DNA from: Spinacia oleracea
Lineage: Eukaryota > Streptophyta > Magnoliopsida > Caryophyllales > Amaranthaceae
Direction: 5' to 3'
Length of the DNA stretch: 64,000 nt
NCBI RefSeq assembly: GCF_020520425.1
Contig: NC_079487.1
Coordinates: forward strand, 111,014,141-111,078,140
The position numbers and the translations under genes are program-made. Below the pieces are notes generated by a model. That model was not told where the DNA came from and did no database searches. It saw only the letters and a program-made list of their open reading frames with translations. The stretch's first letter is position 1, and each line of letters begins with the position of its first letter. Below, piece by piece: positions 34,796 through 46,558 of this stretch.

Positions 34796-36717
34796 CATAG
34801 CCATTATGATGTTACTTTTCTTCTTATATTACACTTTAGATTATTTTCATTACTGTCATTTATTACCGATTACCAAAATGATCCGTTAATTATTTAGCTC
34901 AAATGCTCGACTAATCAAATTGCACCCATGAAACCATGACTATGACCATCGGTCATCATCTCTCAAAGAAGCTCGTTTTTTTTAAAAGAATCTGTATGAA
35001 GTTCATTGAACAATTTGCTAAAAACACATTTAATACTAGTGTATTCAAAGTCAATTTCAATTTGAACACAAAAGGAAGCATTTCTGCCAAATAGTAGGAC
35101 CAACCCCCACACCGGCCGATCCTTGGTGAAGTAACAAGTACTCAAAAACTGCCCAAAGACTGAAAAGGGAATCCAACAAAAGATCACACAGCACAAACCT
35201 GGGAGTTGGGGCCATCATCTTACATCTTAATTAATTAATTATTAAAATTAATAATTGATTAATCTATTTCTAAGTAATGGTGGCTTTAGTGTTTTCGCAA
35301 TAATTTAGGGGAGAGAATTGAGATACTCCGTATTTTATTTCTTTAATATCTAGTACTTATTAAAATCTTAAATATTTTTTTGATAAACAAATTAATTCAT
35401 TGATAAAAAGTCATACGACATCTACATAAAGATTTAAATCTAACAAATACATAACAATCGAAAAAATAAAAACTTTCTTTCACCATAGCTACGACCGTAG
35501 TATATCAAACATTTTGTATTCCCTCTTTTACCCTGCTGTGATTTACAGCCTTCATTGGCGAGGGGGTCTATAAATCTGTTGTAGCCGTGACAAATATGAT
35601 TACCGTTTGATTCGTCTGATTGTAGTCGAAAGATTGACATACTCTTCGATCCCGCATAAATCTTTACCAAAGAAACAACCTGAACTAAACTAAACACGCA
35701 AAACTTAACTAAAAACAAACCCACCATAGGGGTACTTCATTCGGACTTCATTCGAAAATCTTTAATTAAGGGACTTCATTCGGAAATATTGTTACTCCTG
35801 GATTTCTGGTGGAAATACTCTAACTTTTTATTTTTCTATACATATCTTTAAACTTATCATGAATTTGTGCTTTAAAATGCAGAATAATAATTATTTTGGC
35901 TGTAATATATAATGTCTCTCTAAAGCTGTAATTTACTGACTTATTTTATTTTTGTATATGCAATATGACTTATTAATTTATTATTAACGACCTTTCTGTT
36001 TCGTCCAAAAAAATAATATAAACATTAATACGGAGTAGTAACTTACATTGATATTTGATATTGTATAAGTCATAGATAACGTTAGCTAAAACGACACTTA
36101 TTTAGAAATGACTCCAGGGAGTATTTGGTTTACCTGTCATTTTATGCTAATCCTTCTTACCAAAATGTCGTCCTTTTGTTTTTCTCTTTCCTTAAATTGA
36201 AATCCAAACAAACCCTTCCTACCCGTTTTTTTATTTTCTCCATTTTATCCATCGCTTTCAACTCAATTAACACCCTTGCCACTCCCTCTCTCACACTTTC
36301 TCTCTCCTCTCTCATCTTCAAAACTCTCTCTTTCTTAATTGCAGCTCATTCAAACTCCTGCAGTTTCTTGAGTTGAGAGCATTCAAATTCAAAAATACTC
36401 GCGATCTTCAAACAAATATTGATTTTTCAGAAGCTTCGTGTAATTTAGTCAAGTGATTCAGTTAATTGCTCATCAAAAGTCTCTGGAGAAACGCTCTCTG
36501 ATTAATCCAGCTGATTGAACTGCGGCATTTTAAGCGTTTCAGCTTTGTTGCAGATCTCTGCTTTTGATAACCAGTTTGTGGAGATTTGAGGTTGCAGTTT
36601 TTTAGTTTGATTGGTGTATTTTGGTAGGATTGATGACAAATTAGGGCTTTTTGAAGGTAGTTTAGTGGTTGAGCATTATAGATTGACCTAGGGTTTTTGA
36701 GAAGGTGAATTTTTGCG
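34796..36717. promoter_or_regulatory. Intergenic region and 5' leader of the Ser/Pro-rich gene
   Basis: No gene was recognised at 34796-36100; the minus frames at 34963-35196 and 35440-35727 have no known product. From about 36270 the plus strand carries a CT-rich stretch (CTCTCTCACACTTTCTCTCT), typical of plant 5' UTRs, and the leader of the gene starting at 36718 probably lies here. Confidence 0.5.
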
Positions 36718-38407
36718 ATGAATCGGAGCTTTAGAGGTCCGGAAACGCTAATGCCGTCGATTAGGTCTAGGGTTCCGCAGCTGAAGAGTCTCCATTCTTC
36801 AACGACGACGAGAGAGAAAGAAGACGACCTCGCATTGTTCCTTGAAATGCGAAAGCGTGAGAAGGAGAAAAACGATCTTCTCCTACTTCAAGACTCTGAT
36901 GAATTAGATGAATCTTTAGGTATTATTTGTTTTGTTTTTCAGTTTCATTTGGACTTTTGATAGTTTCTGTTGACTTCAGTAGTAGCTGTTATGATCGTTT
37001 GGCGATTTCTATATTATTACTAATTATTCGGTATGATTGTTGATGGATTTTGTAGTGTCACAACCTGGAAGTTCTCCGTTGTTCAATATTCCATCCGCCA
37101 CTCAGGCGAGGAAGACCGGTCCTGATGAATTTTTGAATTCAGATGGCGATAAGAATGATTATGACTGGTAAATCTAGCATTACACTTTGTGAAAGATTTG
37201 AATTTTAGGCGGTTGATGAGTAATGTACACGTACTCTATGATGAAACATGATATTTTTGCATCTAATTTGAATATGTGGGTGGTTTAAGATTGCATTTGC
37301 TTAATTTGGTGGCATGTTCAGTTGATATTGTACCAATCATTACATGGTATTCAAGTGCTTTAATAAGTTGCTGCTTCAATTTGAAGCGAAATCCAACAAC
37401 AATTGTGGGTTCCTTTTCAGAAGAAAAACGGGACTGGAATTTCCATTTTACAAGCTAACAACCAATAGACTTGTTCTTGTATATAATATCATAAAGATTG
37501 AGTATTTAGGTTAGATTATGTCATAGACAGACTACACTTTAAGTATGGAATTTGAACTCATTTCAAGAAGAAAATTTTGAGGTAGGCCACGTATGTCACG
37601 GATAAGGATATACAAGTAGAAAGTTTGTGGGCAATACAAGTATATCTCATGTACCAAAAGTTATCCTCAACAAGTTATAATTTCTGTTTCATGCTTCTGA
37701 GGAACATATTGTTCATTTGTTCTGCGCAGTATGGAGAAGTGGGGGGCTATTAGGAATTTTTCTGAAAAAAAATTAAGGCCTTAACTCACACTTTATGTCA
37801 GTATGTCAGATTGTAATGTCAAAGCTTTCTCCGGAAGGAAATTGTTTTCTATGCAACCAAAAAATATTTAGGATTATGCTATATAGCGTATAATCCACGC
37901 TGTACCAATCTGTCACCCTCAGAAAAATACATATTGATATTATTAGCTTCTTCTATTTAACTATGCTGGGGCAACAACTTCATCAATGAGTAGGTTGAGC
38001 GTTGAAGATGCTTGTGTTGGACTTTTATTAATGACAAAAGAAAATCTTCTTGTGTGTGTTTGTGATTTATTTATCGAAAATCTAATAGAACCCTATTGCT
38101 TTCTATATCTGTTCTTGTTTCTAAAATTGTTGTTGAGTATAGATGTTAAGAATATTGGAGAATATAACAAAAAAGAGGTTAGATTCTTTAGAATTTGTAT
38201 TTTAGATATCAAAGGAAATAGTGTCATTTTTATGGGAGATTCCAATTAGAAAATTGGGCCTGCTATCTTCAGCCTCTTTTTTATTTATTTTTAATTTTAA
38301 ATATGTAGTTTTAATGTTCCTGAGATCACCCAAGGTTGCTTAGGCTTCAACCTGTAACCACTCTAACCAATTGCTACATTGACCACTGTAACATCTGGAG
38401 GCAACCC

Positions 38408-38479
<72 letters not shown>

Positions 38480-41400
38480 TTTTGGGGTGTGCATGGAATG
38501 TTGGCATGGCTTGTTTGAACTTGGTTCTTGTAGTGATGTTTTAATGGACCATGATAAGCTTGTGGCAACTTCCGGTAGCTTCCGTCAAGTGGCCTTTTAA
38601 GTAAAATGTTCAAAAGGTTTGTGCCATTTGGACAGAATGGGAGCAGCTGATAGAAAACTAGTAAACTTGTGGCTAAGAGATATTGAGATATACAAAATTG
38701 TATTTAGCTATTTTCTTTATCTCCTTGAAGTACGTCTTACTTGCATTCACTTTCCTGTTTCAGGCTTCTGACCCCTCCTGGTACACCCCTCTTCCCTTCA
38801 TTAGAGATGGAATCAAGGAAAGCCTACATGAATGAAACAGATGCTCCGAAAGCTCAACCAACTGCACTGAGATCAAGAGTAAGAAAATAGATTTCTAGTA
38901 TGGGTATTAATTACACAATGGAAGTTGAAAAATCCTGTCTTTACTTATTAAATGGTAGAGAAAAGTGCATCTATTTCGTTGTACTCTGTGGAAAAGAAGA
39001 GGATGGGTGATTAAGGTTCCTCATTTGAAGTCAAGATGGGTGAGATGACAATATGACATCTCTTCTCCGTGGAGAGAGATAATTTCTTCATTTCTTTGGA
39101 GGAAGCCGTTCTCTTTACCATATGGAATAGCGTGTTCTTCCTTGCCACTTTCACAATGTTTTTTTTGTAGCAATTGGCAAAAATGGGGTGGAAAGAAGCC
39201 TATCCGCACTAAAAATAGCTTGACTGTACCATTGTGTATAGATTTATAGAACACTTTAGTCTGTCTGCCCCATAAAAATGTACAGATGTGCCAATATGGA
39301 TTATGGATACCTTAGTACCTACTCTGTTCTATGGAAGGCTTTCATTATCTTTTATATAGCGGTAGTTGTCATAGTATGGGCCCTCTATTTTCCTCCTATT
39401 ACCACAAATGATAATTCTCTTCATATTTGCATGACTTCTGATCCGAATCTGGTAATCCATGGTTAAGTTAGCATCGCAACTAGATATATTAATCGCCAAG
39501 CTTCTTGCTTTCATGGTGATCTTGGATGTTATGACTTAGAATGACTAGCGGTGGGGGGGTGGTGGTGGGGGTGGGGAGTAGTATGATGTTTCTTAACCTT
39601 GTTATCCTATATTATATGATCCTCAGTTTTCTAAGAAAATGTGTTTTGACTGTAATGCAGTTGGCAAACTCCCAGACAGAGACCACAGTGAGAAGCAGCT
39701 TGATGCCAAGGCAGCAGAATTCATCCACTGGGTTGAACTCTTCGGTATTAGGGATGCGGAGACCTTCCTCATCAGGGGGTCCAGGGTCAAGGCCTCCTTC
39801 ATCAGGGGGTACAGGGTCCAGGCCCCCCTCATCAGGGGGTCCAGGTTCAAGACCAGTGACACCTGGAGGTGGATCTAGGCCTGCAACGCCAACTGGTCGG
39901 CCTACAGTGACGTCTTCTAAGCCTTCACGGTCTTCTACACCAACTTCTCGGGGCACACTTTCTTCTTCCAAGCCCACACTTCACTCGTCACCCAAACCCT
40001 CTGCTTCGTTGACATCAACTCGATCCACAACTTCTGTGCCATCTACCAGGTCTGCAGGTCCTTCAAGGTCCTCGACCCCAACAAGATCCACAAGAACTTC
40101 AGCTCCATCAGCTGGGCCATCGAGATCTTCAACCCCTACTAGGCCCACAGCTAGAGCAGCAACCCCAACTAGGTCTACTGCTAGATCTTCGACCCCAACA
40201 GCTCGGCCCACAGCTCCTACTTCCCGACCCACATCCAGGGCATCAACTCCAACTCGCCGGACGTCAACACCGTCGAGTGTTTCCAGTGTCACTGCATCTC
40301 TTAACAAGTCATCTTCTTCGATTAGTAGTAAATCGGTGGGTTCAGCACCGCCTAGGAATCCTGTGCCTTCACGCGGCGCATCTCCAACTGTAAGATCTCG
40401 TCCATGGAATCCATCTGAGATGCCCGGTTTTTCTTTAGATGCTCCGCCAAATCTGAGGACCACTCTCCCTGATAGACCCCTTTCAGCTTCACGGGGTAGA
40501 CCTGCCGCCCCCTCTGCACGTTCTGCTTCTATGGAGCCTGTGAGTAATGGAAGAGCGGGCAGACGTCAGTCTTGTTCTCCTTCTAGAGGGCGGGCCCCTA
40601 ATGGTGGCATTCACTCTAGTGGAAGTTCTGTGCCTGCAGTGAATCGAGGACATTCCAAAGTAAGTGATGATGTGAGTCCGGTAGTTATTGGAACAAAGAT
40701 GGTTGAGAGGGTGATTAATATGAGGAAATTGGCACCACCAAGACAGGACGACAAACATTCGCCTGGCTTGTCTGGAAAGTCAGCCTCATCACCTGATAGC
40801 ACTGGCTTTGGACGGACACTTTCTAAGAAGTCTTTGGATATGGCTATACGGCATATGGTGAGTTCATTAACCTTTCTGTCATATTTTCTTTTTTTGTATG
40901 TAGTGTTAAATTCTTTTGCCCAAGTATTCAGCACATCATCCGAAGTTTTCTCTCTTGAACTTGGCCTCTTTCTTTGTGAATGTGTAGGGTTTATATGTAA
41001 AGCACTGTTCTACACTTATACCTCGTTTTGGTCTCTATAGTCATCTAAATTTGATGAAAAACTTAATTGCGTACTTGCCTGTTTTAATACAACAATTTCA
41101 GCCATCTCACAGGATGAATCTCGCCTTTTTTTTTGGTGTCCAAGGAGGTCTAGACATGCTCAACCCTATGTTAAGCCGTCTAGATTAGTAGGGAGATTGC
41201 ATGCTCAACCCTATGTTAAGCCGTCTAGATTAGTAGGGAGATTGCTAAAAGGACCTTTCTCTCTTTTTAATTACTACCGTAATTTCTTTATTTTTGAATT
41301 TCTTCATGATTTATATACTCCTAATTTCGGTTGATTAAAGACCATGTGTGCCTCTTCGGACCCTGCATATGTTGGTGTTGTCTCTATTTCACTATTAAAT

Positions 41401-41733
41401 CCATATTTTATTTCATAATTGGCATTTAATCTATAGTTAGAATGTGCAATTCCTTGATAATTTATTTCGCTGGTGTAGGATATAAGGCGAAGTATCCCTG
41501 GTAACTTACGGCCATTGATGACGAAAATTCCAGCTTCGTCCATGTACAGTGTGAGATCAGGGCCTCCAGGAAGCAGGACTGCTAGTGTTTCTGATTCACC
41601 CCTTGCTACAAGCAGCAATGCCAGTTCTGAGTTTAGTGTTAATAACCATGCTGGGCATGGTAGTGAATTGGAAGACGATCTCATCAGCGATCGGGTTTGT
41701 CATGCTTCGCCTACCATTGCATATGATAGGTGA
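36718..41733 (+). CDS. Basic Ser/Pro/Arg-rich protein, plant family linked to microtubules
   Basis: Five exons, 36718-36919, 37056-37167, 38764-38878, 39661-40857 and 41479-41733, with GT-AG introns and matching phases, give 626 aa. The start MNRSFRGPE, the coiled segment LALFLEMRKREKEKNDLLLL, the short exons ending NDYDW and containing LLTPPGTPLFPSLEME, a long Ser/Thr/Pro/Arg low-complexity middle, and the conserved C-terminal blocks PWNPSEMPGFSLDAPPNLR, RRQSCSPSRGRAPNG, GTKMVERVINMRKLAPP and GRTLSKKSLDMAIRHMDI together mark a plant-specific conserved family. Some members have been named basic proline-rich proteins and bind microtubules; assigning this copy that role is inference. Exon 4 begins with an 11-residue tandem repeat (SSGGPGSRPP-type). 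The last codons after ISDR may be true coding or intron read-through; the stop at 41733 is the simplest end. Confidence 0.88.
38410..38483. repeat. (AT)n tract followed by poly-T in intron 2
   Basis: About 52 bases of AT repeat, then 21 T, inside the second intron of the Ser/Pro-rich gene. Frames that read IYIYIY here are artefacts. Confidence 0.95.
39767..39865 (+). repeat. 33-bp coding tandem repeat in exon 4
   Basis: The phrase TCATCAGGGGGTCCAGG and close variants repeat three times at 33-base steps, coding SSGGPGSRPP, SSGGTGSRPP and SSGGPGSRPV. It keeps the frame, so copy-number change would lengthen the protein by 11 residues per unit. Confidence 0.85.
41155..41244. repeat. Exact 45-bp tandem duplication in intron 4
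   Basis: A unit starting CATGCTCAACCCTATGTTAA is repeated at 41155-41199 and 41200-41244 with no difference seen. It lies in the last intron of the Ser/Pro-rich gene. Confidence 0.92.
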
Positions 41734-42267
41734 CAAAAACTTCAAATGCATTTCCTTGTTTGTCGGTTTTGGATTTTATCAGCAATCTGGGGAATTCGGG
41801 AACAAATTAGTTTCTTCACGGAGTTTTGCAGGCTGTTATGGTATATTGGTGTATGTGTAAAGTTAACAAGCATCTGCAGAAAATTAAAATTTATATTATT
41901 AACAGCCCTTGTACTATTAGAACTTATTAGCTGAATTATCCTTGTAGCTGACTTTTCGGAAATCTCCCCCAACTACTACTGATATATTGGTATGCTAACT
42001 ATGAATGAAGATCATTGATTCACCTCAAAAGTTGGTTTAGTTTTTGTAAGCTTGAAGATTGAGATTTGTCTGACTACCAAATTCACCTACGGCAACTGTA
42101 CTAGTGGCTCGAAAACGCAAAAGAACTGTAAGAAGGGGTTGAATTTCTCAGAGAGTACATTTGTTTTGTGTGAAGAAAATACATAGTAGAACAGCAGAAT
42201 ATTATTCTTGCAGTGGTCTGCTTCACTGTTCTGTTAAACTAACATCGTATATGATTTCTTCTTTTTA

Positions 42268-42852
42268 AGGGGTTGTTTGGTTGACATTTTATAATAAGGG
42301 AAGTGAAAATTTATGGGAATTTATATATTGGCTAGTTGTTTGGTTGACATAAAAAGGTAAAAATGGAGGAAGTTGGAATTCATGGGAAGTTCAAATTCCT
42401 ACAAAACATTGGGAAATAAATTACGTAGCAATAATTCCCATTTGCCAACCAAACAATTTAAACAAACTCCCATGAATTTAATAAAGGATCTAATTTCCCT
42501 TGAATTATAAAAACAACTCCAATGGTTAAAAAATGTACATGCTCACAAAACAATGAGCATGTGAGCAGACAGCCCACCATTGGTACAACAATGACATAAG
42601 CAGCTGTTAAAACCTTGTAGCTATTTTGGACTACGTAGCTAAAAAATATAGCTCAAATAAATAAATTATTTAAATTAAATACTATAGGGAGCTACAAAGG
42701 TTATAGCCTACAAATGTGAAAATTTGTAGTTTCAATCAATCGTAGTTAGAAATTTGATGTGGCAAACTTAGCCACAACATCTTGTAACTCACCATTGGAG
42801 TTGCTCTAACTTACTATGGGAATTAAATTTCCATGTCAACCAAACAACCCCT
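42268..42852. mobile_element. PIF/Harbinger (Tourist-like) MITE
   Basis: Ends AGGGGTTGTTTGGTTGACA and TGTCAACCAAACAACCCCT are perfect 19-base inverted repeats. TTA flanks lie at 42265-42267 and 42853-42855. GGGAATT-rich inner arms extend the symmetry. The 585-base length is long for a MITE because a second repeat sits in its middle. It lies between two convergent genes, just downstream of the Ser/Pro-rich gene. Confidence 0.9.
42512..42806. mobile_element. Second MITE-like repeat inside the Tourist MITE
   Basis: AACAACTCCAATGGT at the left and (reverse complement) GCAACTCCAATGGTGAG at the right are inverted. Such ACTCCAATGG ends are common to a widespread class of plant MITEs. No clear target duplication was found, so the class (hAT or Mutator) stays open. 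Confidence 0.6.
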
Positions 42853-43182
42853 TTAGGATTGTATTTGTGGCAAATGAGTTGATATGAGATGATATCATAA
42901 AAGAGGATGCAATGAAAAGCTAATAGAATTTGAATAATGTAGCATATGCCTTCAGATTTCGAGCATGTCGGAGCACTACATACATAATGATAACAATAAA
43001 TCTGATGTCTAAAACACTCTACCCATAATTACTTTCTCAAGAGTTTCTAATAGGTCAAACTTATAAATATGCAGCGTCAATACAGCTTTGGTTTGTCTAT
43101 GAAGCTTTGTCAAAGCAATATTGTCAAGGCTCGACCATCATATCGTCGGATATAAATACAGAGACGAACCCAAATCAGCCAA

Positions 43183-46100
43183 TCACGCAGCGACTACAGC
43201 TTCTGGTACGGTTTCAACAGCTGCAGTCTTGGGGGGTTCAGTGGTGCCATTGTTCTTATTATCAAGTAGTAGGTGCTTAGGAGTAGTGTGTTTAAGCTTC
43301 ACTAGTATCTGTCTCATCCTTGCAAGATCAGTTGGCTTCCCAGGCTTTGGTCCTTGAATCACAGCAACAGAAGGCTTCTTTTCCTGTTCTTTCTTCCCTC
43401 TTTTCTGAACTATTGCAGGAACTTCGTTAGGAATTAGCTCTGCAATTGTCTTCCAGTAGTTCTTGTCAGCCTCTTTGTGGAACTTTTCATGGTTGGCCAG
43501 AAATAACTGCAAAAATTATCACGACTATTTCAGGACACAACTCACTGCTAATTGCTATCGGAGAGAGATAATATGGTTGCCCATATTCATTACATAGCAA
43601 ATGATTTGCAATTCATTTCTTCTTGCTATCTAAATGCGAAAAGGCAGAAAAAACTATGCAACCTATAACACACCATGGACAGAAAATAGGCTAGTTACTT
43701 AGTTAGCAGTTAGCACTCTGTATTAGACTTCTCAACTCGTGAGATCAACTGTCAAGATTAACCCATTTTAATGTTACAACTTACAAGTTAGTTGAACTCT
43801 CAAACACAGGCAAAAAAGAAACTGCATAATATATTGAGTGATTTAGAGAACTTTGAAATTCCAACAGAAGAGGTACCAAATCTTAATGTAAACAGGCAGG
43901 GAGTAGATAAAACCTGAACATAACCAAACAACAAAAGTGGCTTACTGTTAAGATCCTCCAAAATTTCTTACTAGTGGGTAAAAAGTGACAACATGAAATA
44001 GAATTGGTCAAGATAGTGTCAAAGTATTCTCAGCCCAAGTATTTTTGACATGAACATGAACATGAACCTGGCGCGACTAGACTACTTGCTAGCTACAGTA
44101 AACAGTAAAAACAGCAAGTCTCCTAAATGAACATCCAACAATCAACACATCAAAAAATACTGTAAGATTGTAAATGTTGTCTCTCTACGTCCCAAAGAAA
44201 AAATGAAGTCCATTTCCAAACTTAATTAACAGTCCTAGACAGGATAAGATCAACAACAACAACAAAGCCTTAGTCCCAAAATGATTTGGGTCGGCTAACA
44301 TGAATCGTCGTAGGAGATCGTCACTGTCACCAATCAAACCAGAAAGGAGCAGGAAGTAAAAAGAAGAAAACAAGGAAGAGAAAGTGGAATTAATGAAAGT
44401 AAGATAAGAGAAAAATGTATATACATTATAGAAGAAATATTGTAAGAGATAATAAAAATAAGTAAAGTTTAAAATAAATGAATAAGGAAAATAAGTACAT
44501 TTCAAAATAGCATAAGATCAAGAAAGCAAAATCTTACCTCCTCCTTCTCTCTGTTGTTGCTTTTATTGTTCTCACATGTAACCTTTCTCTTCTCATGGAA
44601 GGCAACTTTGTACTCATTTGCTTCCTCGAGGATCTGGCTCAGTGTTTCTTTCTCTCTTTTCTCCTTCTCTTCCAGTCGAACAGCATTTTGCCTTCAAACC
44701 CAATGAAATCAATCACCACTTGACAACGTATGAGGTCCCCTTCTAGCAATTCAATTTCTTAAAAAATAGAGAAGACACAGATATGTGTATACAGAACTTG
44801 TCAAAACATGATAACAACACAATCAATTAGCATGTTGCCCTGTACTCGATGTCAAATATCAAAGGTACCATTATTTATACATCAAAATGTTTAAAAAATG
44901 ACAAATCACATATAAGTTCAACGAATAAATGCCTTAAACCTAAAAGCTGTTAGCACGACAAACATGCATGTAACATAACATAGGGTCCAAAGGAAGTTTG
45001 GATCCTGCCACTGCTGAGCTTTGGGGAGGTCTAGGGGGTGTAGAACCTTACCAGAACAGTGTAGGTCAGTAGAAATGCTATTTTTGAAAGACCACAGGTG
45101 AAAACATCATTGAAAAAGTGATAACTAAGGCAGATTTCATATACTGTTGATCATCAATTGATCTCGCCTCAGCTCCGTGATAGGTTTTCATCTTGCTAAC
45201 TCGGTTTCACAATGCCTGTCCTGTTTTCTCTGTAGATACGTTTCAAATAGATAGTTCTGGATTTCTGCTAACAAATAATTTGATGGTGTCATACTGTCAT
45301 GTTCTCCCTAACATCTATCACCAGTAGTCCATCCTTATATTCGTCAAAATGCAAGTTTTTCCAATTGGGGCAAAATCATAGTGAAGTTGACCAGTACAAC
45401 AAGTTAACAACAATACAAACCCAAAATACACCCACGGATCCACCCCACCAGGGCCACCACCACTACAACGTACACCCCACTGCACCTGCAGGCATTAGAC
45501 GGCTGCTTTAACAATCCAAATCCCCCAACCAAATACACACTTGCGTTACAAAACTCAGAGAACCTACTAGGCGTAGACGAAAACATACGTTCACGATTCA
45601 AGACGATAAAAAGCTTCCCCTCTTTATATCAATCTACGAACTGCTGCTGTATGACCTTATGATTAATGCTCATAATTTGCCCCAAATTCGGAAGGTGATA
45701 ATCCTCCATAATCACTACTCATTGAGTCATTATACAACCACTGTGGAACTACATTTTCTTCTTCAAGCACACTGCACAATTGTACGGCCTAAATTTGCCA
45801 ACTACTTAAAATTTCACGCGCAAGGTATAGGACATGGCATAAGTAATCAGACTATCAGAGTAAATTTTTTCAACAACTAGGATCAAATTCAACTTTAAAA
45901 TGGCTAAATTAACTTATATAGCCAATTAATCAAATCAGCACTTAGATCTCACAACATAATTCAGAATTCCACAAAATTAAGCAAAAAAAAATAAGTGAAA
46001 ATAATTGAAAGCGATGAATTTCTCTCACCTCCGCCATTCGCGAAGAGCAAACCCTTCCTCCTGCATTTCCGAAGGAGGCGGCAACATCGGGCCATCCGAT

Positions 46101-46330
46101 TCGGAGAAAGCTCCACTGCCCGCCGGAACATCATTGGATCCGAAAATGTCGTCGCTGTTACCGTTAAAAACCACCGATTCATCAGCCGATTCCTTGACCG
46201 ACTCGGAATCGGCGAAGTTGGAGTAGCCTCCTGCTGTTACGTAGTCATCGTCGTTGTCGAAGGGGTGAGTTAACTCGGCGGGGTTTGAGTCAGGGCCGAG
46301 TTCGTCATACGAGTTAGGGAAGGAAGACAT
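43183..46330 (-). CDS. CLC: Clathrin light chain
   Basis: Three exons on the minus strand, 46330-46029, 44691-44538 and 43506-43183, with GT-AG introns and matching phases, give 259 aa, the size of plant clathrin light chains. The protein binds clathrin heavy chain hubs and tunes coat assembly in endocytosis and trans-Golgi traffic. Exon 1 codes an acidic, Ser/Gly-rich N-terminus that ends [10 protein letters not shown], a conserved plant signature. Exon 2 is a charged helix ([19 protein letters not shown]) that forms the heavy-chain-binding coiled coil. Exon 3 has [20 protein letters not shown], again conserved, and [20 protein letters not shown], then an Ala/Val-rich tail ending in TGA at 43183. 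The start ATG begins [12 protein letters not shown]. The gene converges with the Ser/Pro-rich gene upstream on the plus strand. Confidence 0.96.
44238..44320. repeat. Fragment of a widespread plant dispersed repeat in a CLC intron
   Basis: AACAACAACAAAGCCTTAGT followed by CCCAAAATGATTTGGGTCGG is a phrase common in many plant introns and usually annotated as SINE or LINE tail sequence. No complete element or target duplication was seen. It lies in the second intron of clathrin light chain. Confidence 0.45.
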
Positions 46331-46558
46331 TTCGAGTTGAGTGGGTAAACCGGGCTCCTAACTCGGGGGAGTTTGTCAGAGAATGTGAAATGCTCGCTGC
46401 TTCTTTGGCTCCGTGGTAAGAAGACCAAGAGAGATGGGCGTCGGACTTCGGAGTGGATAAATAAAACTCACATTTATTTGATAGCCATGTAATTTAAGAC
46501 AATTTAATTGACTTGTTATTTAATTAGGTAAGTAGCACTCCGTTGCGCAAATATGATG
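46331..46558 (-). promoter_or_regulatory. CLC upstream region
   Basis: Only about 230 bases separate the CLC start codon from a transposon at 46559, so the core promoter and 5' UTR are confined here or lie partly in the transposon. No clear TATA box was chosen. Confidence 0.4.

Noticed and set aside
38336-38613. Frames with IYIYIY runs
   Set aside because: They translate the (AT)n microsatellite in an intron.
46025-46273. Plus-strand frames opposite clathrin light chain exon 1
   Set aside because: They are antisense shadows of a confidently identified exon.
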